A stretch of 64,000 nucleotides of DNA from a virus: positions 105,778 through 169,777 of IMG/VR virus record IMGVR_UViG_3300032249_000542; one strand, given 5' to 3'. Shown here in pieces: positions 58,315 to 64,000 of this stretch. A model generated the notes under the pieces. It saw nothing but the letters and a program-made list of their open reading frames with translations. It was not told where the DNA came from and made no database searches. How positions within the stretch are numbered: the first letter of the stretch is position 1; the number at the start of each line of letters is the position of its first letter. Position numbers and translations under genes: made by a program.

Positions 58315-59838
58315 ATGAAACCTTTAAACGAAAAAGAGTATCAAGATAGGCCAGAAGATTATAAAGCTAATGATCCAAAAATGCTTAACAAATTGAATGA
58401 TCCAGAGACTGGTCTTAAAGCTGTGCAAGCAGCACAAAACGATGCAATAGCTACACGAATGGCAAAAGACACGGCAAGTTCTTTTGGTAAATCACCACCA
58501 AAACCCATACCATACATGCCACCGTATAAAAGAATAAATCAACAATCAATCAGCGGTCCTGTGACCAAAGCTAACGAGGAGAACACAATGTCACTTATTC
58601 ACGACAAAAAAACAATGAGTGTAGCAGATGCAGTATATAAGATTATGGAAGCAGAAAAGATGGCAAACAAAGATCACGATCAAGATGGTAAGATTGAGAG
58701 TGGTAAAGATGAATATCTTGGTTCACGTATTCGTGCTGCTAAAGCAGCAGGGAAACTGAAAGAAGAACTAAAAGGTAATCAACATAAAATTGATGCCAAC
58801 AAAAATGGTAAAATTGATGCTCACGATTTCAAACTTTTACGTGGTAAAAAAACCATGAAAGAAGAAGAACAAATTGATGAAGGTGGTATGCCATCAAGTG
58901 TTATCAAGCACAAGCAGTCATTGGCTTCTAAATCACCTGAAGAACTTCATGCTGGATTTAAAGAAGTTGCGAAAAGAATGGGTAAATCTATAGAACACGT
59001 AGCAAGAAGTACCGCTTGGAGTCATGGATATGGTAAAGGTCAAGGTCAAGGTAGTTCTCACTATTATGATAAAATCAAACATCTAGGAGAATCATTTGAA
59101 CTAGATGAAGCATTCCCAACAGTAGCAGATGGCGAAAAAAGTCTACGTGCCAAAGAAGGTAAGACTTCAATGGGTACAGTATCTAAAACTAAAACTGGTT
59201 TAGTTCATACCCGTGATTATGAAGATGATTCAGACGATACTCCTGCAAAGAAGGGACGTCCTACAGGTGGTGGCGCAGGTAAGTCTACAAAGAAAAAGAA
59301 ACTAACAGAAATGATTGCTGCATATAAAGAAAAAGGAATCGATTCTTTGTATGAAGAACCAGATAACGCAACTTTTACAAAAGAGTTGGAAGATCAAAAA
59401 GCAAAGTTTGATGGTAAGAAAAAAGGTGGAGATGTTGCAAAGCCATCAGTACAAGCAGTAAAGGTAGAACAATACGAAGAAGATGATGGTCCATTGTCAG
59501 AAGAACAGTTAGATGAATTGAGTAAATCAACTGTTAAATCCTATGTCATGAAAAAAATGGACAAAATGAGTGATGAACCAGTTTCAAAAAATCAATATGG
59601 ATATGCCAAAAAAGATGTTAAGGGTATGACAAATGCATATAATCGTTTGAAGGGTTACAAACCAACATCAGAAGAAGTTGAACTTGAAGAACGTACATTA
59701 ACACCTGCTGAAACTAAAGAAAAAGAAAAGAATGTAAAAGGTATGAAGAAAAAACTTTCTGGTTTTAAAGAGCGTTATGGTGATCGTGCAAAAGAAGTAA
59801 TGTATGCAACAGCAACTAAAATGGCTAAAAAGGATTAA
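58315..59838 (+). CDS. Modular putative internal head protein with EF-hand-like motifs
   Basis: 507 aa, highly charged. Two EF-hand-like loops: D120-x-D122-x-D124-G-x-I and D160-x-N162-x-N164-G-x-I. Short conserved modules seen across marine phages follow, each after an (I/L)-x-E site: QIDE-GGMPSSVIKHKQ (187-190), ELDE-AFPTVADGEK (263-266), QLDE-LSKSTVKSYVMKKM (399-402) and ELEE-RTLTPAETKEKEK (457-460), ending FKERYGDRAKEVMYATATKMAKK. This punctuation equals the gp21 protease consensus, so the chain may be cut into peptides during head maturation. No enzyme domain. ATG follows AATAGGAAAAA. Confidence 0.62.
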   Translation: MKPLNEKEYQDRPEDYKANDPKMLNKLNDPETGLKAVQAAQNDAIATRMAKDTASSFGKSPPKPIPYMPPYKRINQQSISGPVTKANEENTMSLIHDKKTMSVADAVYKIMEAEKMANKDHDQDGKIESGKDEYLGSRIRAAKAAGKLKEELKGNQHKIDANKNGKIDAHDFKLLRGKKTMKEEEQIDEGGMPSSVIKHKQSLASKSPEELHAGFKEVAKRMGKSIEHVARSTAWSHGYGKGQGQGSSHYYDKIKHLGESFELDEAFPTVADGEKSLRAKEGKTSMGTVSKTKTGLVHTRDYEDDSDDTPAKKGRPTGGGAGKSTKKKKLTEMIAAYKEKGIDSLYEEPDNATFTKELEDQKAKFDGKKKGGDVAKPSVQAVKVEQYEEDDGPLSEEQLDELSKSTVKSYVMKKMDKMSDEPVSKNQYGYAKKDVKGMTNAYNRLKGYKPTSEEVELEERTLTPAETKEKEKNVKGMKKKLSGFKERYGDRAKEVMYATATKMAKKD

Positions 59839-59840
59839 TC

Positions 59841-61031
59841 ATGGCTACCGGCAAAATTAAAGTCAACTTCAAGATGCCAACACCATCTGCTGCTGACAGG
59901 ATGTATGCCAAGCATCAAATAATCAGGAAGGCTGCTGGTCTTCCTGATGTTGACAACAATCCTGACAGACCAGATGCTGGTAAATATAGTTCTGGTTCAT
60001 CAAAACCAGTCAAACGTGTAACTCCTGTTGCAACACCAAGTGTTAATGAATCAGATATTACGGTAGTTAAGAAAGGTACTGGTATAAAGAAGAAAATTTC
60101 TGACATATCGTATGATGTATTCAAGTCACATGGTTTTGTTAAAGAAGAAGAAGTTGTAGTGGAGATGGACAATCGTACATCAAGGGATGACAGTATAGAA
60201 CGACGTAAATATAGTCCAGAAGGAATGGCAAGACAAGATAAAGAACAACAAAAACGCTTAAAAGATATTAGTGCTGAGATGCGTAAAAAATTACGATTAC
60301 CAGAACCAAAAAAAGTTGAAGAAAGTTTCAGAATTGGTGGTATGGCTAGTGGTGGTCGTGGAAACATTCACATGTATGACAGAAACCCTGGACCAAGAGA
60401 TGATGAGTCAGATCACGTTCCTTACGTTCCTAAGACGGATAAAGATAAAAAATTAGCGGCTGCTTTAACGGACGTTGGTAAGACGTTTCCTAAATCAATA
60501 ACTGCTCGTCCTAAGTATCCAAAACTAAAAGAAGCAAAAGATTCTCAAGAGTATGATTATGAAGGCGACATGGCTAAATCGGATTTGCGTTCGATTATTC
60601 ATAATGCACAAACTCTCCATGACATGATAGATGATGACACAAATCTTGCAGAGTGGTGTCAATCAAAGATTACTCTTGCTGAAGATTACATTTCTACTGT
60701 TACCAACTACATGCGTTCAGAAATGAAAGAAGAAGTTCAGTTGGATGAGAAAAAGAAACTTCCTGGTCTATGGGCAAACATTCATGCTAAACGCAAACGT
60801 GGAGAACCTCCTGCAAAACCAGGAGACAAAGATTATCCAAAGACTCTGAATATAGAAGGTGTTCAAGATGATCCAAAAGCAGATCAAATGACTACTGATG
60901 ATACAAAGTTTCCAAAGAAATCTCGCAAAGCATCAATTGTTAAAGCTGCAGCGAAAAAGATGCCATCTGAGGATCAGTTTCAAGATAAACCAGTCTTAGA
61001 TTCACAGGTAGCTCAACAAACGAATAAATAG
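59841..61031 (+). CDS. Modular putative internal head protein
   Basis: 396 aa, starting 2 bp after the previous gene. Low-complexity basic N-terminus (MPTPSAADRMYAKHQIIRKAAGLPD). Then charged linkers, and the recurrent phage module YDYEGDMAKSDLRSIIHNAQTLHDMI ... LAEWCQSKITLAEDYISTVTNYM (about 240-292), a helical hairpin. EVQLDE-KKKLPGLWANIHAKRKRGE (about 299-320) is another recurrent module preceded by L-D-E. The C-terminus is Lys-rich. The module set suggests the same processed-head-protein class as its neighbour. Confidence 0.6.
   Translation: MATGKIKVNFKMPTPSAADRMYAKHQIIRKAAGLPDVDNNPDRPDAGKYSSGSSKPVKRVTPVATPSVNESDITVVKKGTGIKKKISDISYDVFKSHGFVKEEEVVVEMDNRTSRDDSIERRKYSPEGMARQDKEQQKRLKDISAEMRKKLRLPEPKKVEESFRIGGMASGGRGNIHMYDRNPGPRDDESDHVPYVPKTDKDKKLAAALTDVGKTFPKSITARPKYPKLKEAKDSQEYDYEGDMAKSDLRSIIHNAQTLHDMIDDDTNLAEWCQSKITLAEDYISTVTNYMRSEMKEEVQLDEKKKLPGLWANIHAKRKRGEPPAKPGDKDYPKTLNIEGVQDDPKADQMTTDDTKFPKKSRKASIVKAAAKKMPSEDQFQDKPVLDSQVAQQTNK
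61023..61030 (+). promoter_or_regulatory. Late promoter-like box AATAAATA
   Basis: AATAAATA at the stop of the preceding gene, 28 bp before the ATG at 61059 (7 of 8 match). TTTAGGAGAAA follows as ribosome-binding site. Confidence 0.55.
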
Positions 61032-61058
61032 TAAATAACTCATTTTAGGAGAAAACAA

Positions 61059-61640
61059 ATGGCTTTATGGGGAAATCTAGATGCATCTAACAATGCACCT
61101 GTTTTTGCTGATACTGGTGGTTACGGCGTTACTGCTAACACCCAGGACGCAACAATTTTTGGTAATGTAACTATCGGTGCTACACGTGCCGATGTAGCAA
61201 TGGGTATGTTTGGTGTTGACACAATAGAAGAAGCGGTAACAACTGGTGACGGTTCTAAAGCTACACACACTGGTTGGGTACTACGTACTGCGTACACAGG
61301 ACCAGTAGTTTCAATTACTGCAAATGCTGGTGCTGTTGGTACAAACAGTTATATTACATTTACTGGTGGTTCATCTGGTGCTGCAGATGGAAAAACAGGT
61401 AACACTTCAGCAAACGCAATCGTTTCTGTTAATTCAACAGGACACATTGTCTCTGTTACCGTGCTATCTGGTGGCGAATATGCAAATACACCAGTAGCTA
61501 CACCAGCAGCAGGTAACGCAGCATTTACATTAACAATGGGTGGTCGTGCTAACCGTGTATTCCAAGAAACATTAGTTGCTATGGGATCTATCTACGGTGA
61601 CGCACCAGCAGCAGAAGATACTAACTATCCTGACGCATAA
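61059..61640 (+). CDS. Virion structural protein, conserved in T4-like phages
   Basis: 193 aa. MALWGNLDASNNAPVFADTG opening and THTGWVLRT ... GRANRVFQETLVAMGSIYGDA ending are features of a common structural protein in marine T4-like phages, usually near neck/fibre genes. The middle (about 80-160) is an inserted beta domain with VSITANAGAVGTNSYITFTGG. Probably a surface head or neck component. TAATG coupling to the next gene. Confidence 0.6.
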   Translation: MALWGNLDASNNAPVFADTGGYGVTANTQDATIFGNVTIGATRADVAMGMFGVDTIEEAVTTGDGSKATHTGWVLRTAYTGPVVSITANAGAVGTNSYITFTGGSSGAADGKTGNTSANAIVSVNSTGHIVSVTVLSGGEYANTPVATPAAGNAAFTLTMGGRANRVFQETLVAMGSIYGDAPAAEDTNYPDA

Positions 61641-61921
61641 TGAATTTTGGTGGCTTTATTAGTTTGGACGGTCAGTCAAATGATCGTCCAAATTATCCAG
61701 ATCAACTGTTAGTTGTTTTATCTGATTACGGTATAGATATATCGCAGATGAATGATTTAGATCCACTTGAAGATGAGGGGATTGTAGAGTTGCATCCTGG
61801 GAAATATTTGTATTTTGTGTATGCTAAAAACGATGATGGTAGTTATGATTTTCATTCTGAAGTAACCGATGAAGATGGATTGGAAGACATACTATCAGAC
61901 GAGGAAGAAGATAACGATTAA
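61640..61921 (+). CDS. Small acidic protein, function unknown
   Basis: 93 aa. MNFGGFISLDGQSNDRPNYPDQLLVVLSDYGIDIS, then a beta segment GIVELHPGKYLYFVYAKNDDGSYDFHSEV and a strongly acidic end (DILSDEEEDND). TAATG-coupled on both sides. No family recognised. The acidic tail may indicate an assembly or DNA-mimic role, but that is conjecture. Confidence 0.5.
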   Translation: MNFGGFISLDGQSNDRPNYPDQLLVVLSDYGIDISQMNDLDPLEDEGIVELHPGKYLYFVYAKNDDGSYDFHSEVTDEDGLEDILSDEEEDND

Positions 61922-62313
61922 TGTCCTTTGATAATTTGACTGATGATAATGTCATGTTGTACGCAATTAAAGCATATGACAAACCAAACTGTATTATGAG
62001 TGAATTCTCAGAGGACATGAAACGATTTAATTACCTTAAACGATTATTTCGTAGGTATCGTAAACACAATGAGTTGCGTGAACGACTTATATTAAATCAT
62101 TTGGTCGTATTGAATAATGTATTTGGAGTAGAAGTTACCACTAGATTGTTGTTTTATGAAATGAGTCCAAACGACTACCCTCAATTAAAAACTTATTTGC
62201 TTTTTTTAAGTTGTATGCCAGATGTAATAGTTGGTATTAAAGGTAATAATATTTTGTCATCAAGTATAGAAGTTAATATGGAAATAGCAAACGTATTGAG
62301 AACCCTAAAATGA
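61921..62313 (+). CDS. Conserved T4-like phage protein (DUF7207-like), function unknown
   Basis: 130 aa. YAIKAYDKPNCIMSEFSEDMKRFNYLKRLFRRYRKHNELRERLILNHLVVLNNVFGVEVTTRLLFYEMSPN is a strongly conserved all-helical pattern in T4-like marine phages. It lies in the neck-gene region of such genomes. No catalytic motif. Family name is recalled and should be checked. ATGA overlap with the next gene. Confidence 0.62.
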   Translation: MSFDNLTDDNVMLYAIKAYDKPNCIMSEFSEDMKRFNYLKRLFRRYRKHNELRERLILNHLVVLNNVFGVEVTTRLLFYEMSPNDYPQLKTYLLFLSCMPDVIVGIKGNNILSSSIEVNMEIANVLRTLK

Positions 62314-62975
62314 TAAAAGAATCCAACGAACTAAGCCAATCATGTGGTGCAGGAATGTATTGGTGCAACACCGACAAAAAATGTAAGCCTATGCCTAAAG
62401 AAGATGCACCAACCATGTCAGCTGGTAGTGGTGCTGTTGCGGGTATTGGTGTTGGCGCACAAGGAGAACCGGGTTTCAAGAAAAGAAAGATAGTACCGCT
62501 CATCTCTTTCATTAGGCGAGGACAAAAGACATCAATTAAAGAATCAGTTGTATACAAAGAACCAGATCATAGTAGACTCTCAGATGAGGAGCATGGTGAA
62601 AATACGCATCAAAGTAATGCAATGAAGTCTGGACAAATGGATGATGTTCATCCTGCAATAGCGTCTGCAATTCATAAATTTTCGAAAGATAAAAAGTCGT
62701 TTACTGCTGCTTTATCCTCATCAAAAATTGAGAAAATAAAACCTGGAACAAATGTTGGTAATTCAGAAATTGGGCAAGGGGTAGATGCAGTTGAGAATAA
62801 AGATAAAGTAAATAGAGTAAAATCCCAAATGAAACCTGGAGGTGGTGGGATAGATAGACCAATAGTTCTTAGACATACTGACAAACAGGGACAAACACAT
62901 CATCATCTCTTAGCGGGTAATACTAGAGCAACTACAGTTGGTTATGGTGTTGAGGCGCATCACATTGATGTGTAA
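62310..62975 (+). CDS. Putative internal protein with ParB-like C-terminal segment
   Basis: 221 aa. N-terminal cysteine module CGAGMYWCNTDKKCKPMP followed by SAGSGAVAGIGVGAQGEPGFKK, both recurrent in marine T4-like phage proteins. The C-terminal RPIVLRHTDKQGQTHHHLLAGNTRATTVGYGVEAHHIDV resembles the ParB-like nuclease/adenylation core motif (.HLLAGNTR...). The middle is charged and helical. Its role is unknown; the ParB-like match is weak but recognisable. Confidence 0.5.
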   Translation: MIKESNELSQSCGAGMYWCNTDKKCKPMPKEDAPTMSAGSGAVAGIGVGAQGEPGFKKRKIVPLISFIRRGQKTSIKESVVYKEPDHSRLSDEEHGENTHQSNAMKSGQMDDVHPAIASAIHKFSKDKKSFTAALSSSKIEKIKPGTNVGNSEIGQGVDAVENKDKVNRVKSQMKPGGGGIDRPIVLRHTDKQGQTHHHLLAGNTRATTVGYGVEAHHIDV

Positions 62976-62984
62976 AATTAAAAC

Positions 62985-64000
62985 ATGACAATTACAATTG
63001 GTCCTGGAATATCTATTGGCGCTGGAGTATATGTGAATAGTGGCGCAGGCGCACCCTCGCCTTCACCAGCACCTGCTGATTATGGTGGTAGTGGATCGTT
63101 TAATGTTACTGCGACCAATCAAATTTTTAGACTTCCAATCAATTCGGCATTTACTTATGGAACAGATGATTTTACTGTTGAATGGTGGTCAAGACAAAAT
63201 TCAGCGAGTGGTGTTCAAGGTATTTGGAGAAATAGCACTGGTGATGCAACCAACTCCATAGGATTTTGGACTATTACTCAACCGAGTGGTAGACTTACCA
63301 TAACTTTAGGTAATGGTGTTAGTAGCAATACGATTCTATCGAATGCCGTAATTTCAACAAACAGTTGGAAGCACTATGCAGTTGTTCGTAATGGTACACT
63401 TTTCAAACTGTATGTGGATGGTGTTGCACAAACTCAAACAATAACTTCTAGCATCAACATTCCAGCACAAGTGGGCATAATGCAAATTGGTAATGCTGGT
63501 GGACTGTATAGTGGTTTCATAACTAATTTTAGAATTGTCAAAGGCACCGCAGTTTATCTCAATGACTTTACACCACCAACAACACCATTGACCGTAATTG
63601 CAAATACTTCACTATTACTTTCTTTTGCTAATTCATCTTCATTTGCAACAGATAGTGGCCCAAATAATATTACAATAACCAACAATGGTGGTGTTACATA
63701 TAATGTCGCAACACCGTTCTCAAGTGGTGTGGTGACAACTGGTCTGCAATTTAATTTAGCAACTGCACCATCAACTGGTTCAACATGGACTGATTCGAGT
63801 GGTAATGGTCGTAATGCAACACTCCAAGGTTCTCCATCGTATGTGTCAAACAATGGTGGTGGTATAAGATTGAACAATGAGGATTTAAATGGTACGAATT
63901 ATATTAGTGTTCCTTACAATATTGCTTCAAATACTGTAACAGTTGAAGTGGTTGCTTCATTTAATCCAACATCATTTTGGGGAACTATTTGGAGTAATGA
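62985..64000 (+). CDS. LamG-type lectin fibre/adhesin, 3' truncated by window
   Basis: Open from ATG 62985 to the right edge (at least 338 aa). A signal-less start MTITIGPGISIGAG and short proline linker (GAPSPSPAP) precede a concanavalin-A-like LamG_3 domain: DDFTVEWWSRQN, IGFWTITQPSGRLTI, TNSWKHYAVVRNGTLFKLYVDGVAQT and GGLYSGFITNFRIVKGTAVY, ending FTPPTTPL. A second LamG-like unit begins at TGLQFNLATAPSTGSTWTDSSGNGRNATLQG. Such domains bind sugars on host envelopes. The end and total length are outside the window. Confidence 0.8.
   Translation, partial: MTITIGPGISIGAGVYVNSGAGAPSPSPAPADYGGSGSFNVTATNQIFRLPINSAFTYGTDDFTVEWWSRQNSASGVQGIWRNSTGDATNSIGFWTITQPSGRLTITLGNGVSSNTILSNAVISTNSWKHYAVVRNGTLFKLYVDGVAQTQTITSSINIPAQVGIMQIGNAGGLYSGFITNFRIVKGTAVYLNDFTPPTTPLTVIANTSLLLSFANSSSFATDSGPNNITITNNGGVTYNVATPFSSGVVTTGLQFNLATAPSTGSTWTDSSGNGRNATLQGSPSYVSNNGGGIRLNNEDLNGTNYISVPYNIASNTVTVEVVASFNPTSFWGTIWSN

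Noticed and set aside
1-64000. tRNA genes, CRISPR arrays, group I introns, homing endonucleases, insertion sequences, integrase or att sites
   Set aside because: Gaps between genes are short (mostly under 125 bp) and none shows tRNA cloverleaf parts, direct repeats with spacers, or intron interruption of gp17, gp43, gp46 or gp47.

Overview
The window is a fragment of a tailed-phage genome of the T4-like (Tevenvirinae-related, 'exo/far-T4') myovirus group. Every supported gene is on the + strand. Genes are packed head to tail, many with TAATG or ATGA start/stop overlaps, and the sequence is AT-rich by eye. The gene set (T4-type head, neck and tail genes, UvsX/UvsY/UvsW, gp41/43/44/45/46/47/55/62, RegA) together with Hsp20, peptide deformylase, 2OG-Fe(II) oxygenases and CobS/CobT-like proteins resembles T4-like phages of marine or freshwater bacteria (cyanophages, pelagimyophages). 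No photosynthesis gene is visible. The host appears to use an E. coli-like sigma70, because several TTGACA-17-TATAAT promoters occur. No tRNA, CRISPR array, intron or insertion sequence was seen.

Layout. 1-16.05 kb is a late structural block: a glycine-rich fibre (cut by the window edge), neck genes gp13/gp14/gp15, terminase small subunit gp16, a Dps-like ferritin inserted between the terminase genes, large terminase gp17, sheath gp18, tube gp19, portal gp20 (apparently starting at ATC), prohead core genes, protease gp21, scaffold gp22, capsid gp23 and a gp3-like tail-tube protein. Most of these units carry NATAAATA/ACTAAATA late-promoter-like boxes. 16.04-23.2 kb holds recombination and late transcription genes: uvsY, uvsW, sigma gp55, gp47, a 2OG oxygenase, gp46 and peptide deformylase.

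23.2-26.1 kb is a three-gene cassette: C5-cytosine methyltransferase, TET/JBP-like dioxygenase and TET-associated-type glycosyltransferase. Together they could convert C to 5mC, then 5hmC, then glycosyl-5hmC in replicated phage DNA. 26.1-31.5 kb carries sigma70-promoted genes: a CobT-like metalloprotease/VWA protein, a CobS/MoxR-like AAA ATPase, a winged-helix protein, a second glycosyltransferase and a DUF5664-like nucleotide pyrophosphohydrolase. 31.4-43.6 kb is the replisome: clamp gp45, loader gp44/62, RegA, Hsp20, dCMP deaminase, polymerase gp43, uvsX, helicase gp41, and a DUF4338 (Druantia DruA-like) protein.

43.5-56.4 kb is an accessory region with late-type promoters. It encodes a possible PD-(D/E)XK nuclease, a ligase-like KxDG protein, HAD phosphatases, a seven-gene sugar/nucleotide-sugar cluster, a nucleotidylyltransferase-P-loop kinase fusion and a long putative internal protein. 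Several of these proteins start with peptides resembling the T4 capsid-targeting sequence followed by an (I/L)-x-E site, the cleavage rule of the gp21 protease. They may therefore be packaged in the capsid and injected with the DNA. 56.4-64 kb contains virion fibres with a shared N-terminal module, modular putative internal proteins punctuated by (I/L)-x-E sites, and a LamG-type adhesin cut by the right edge.
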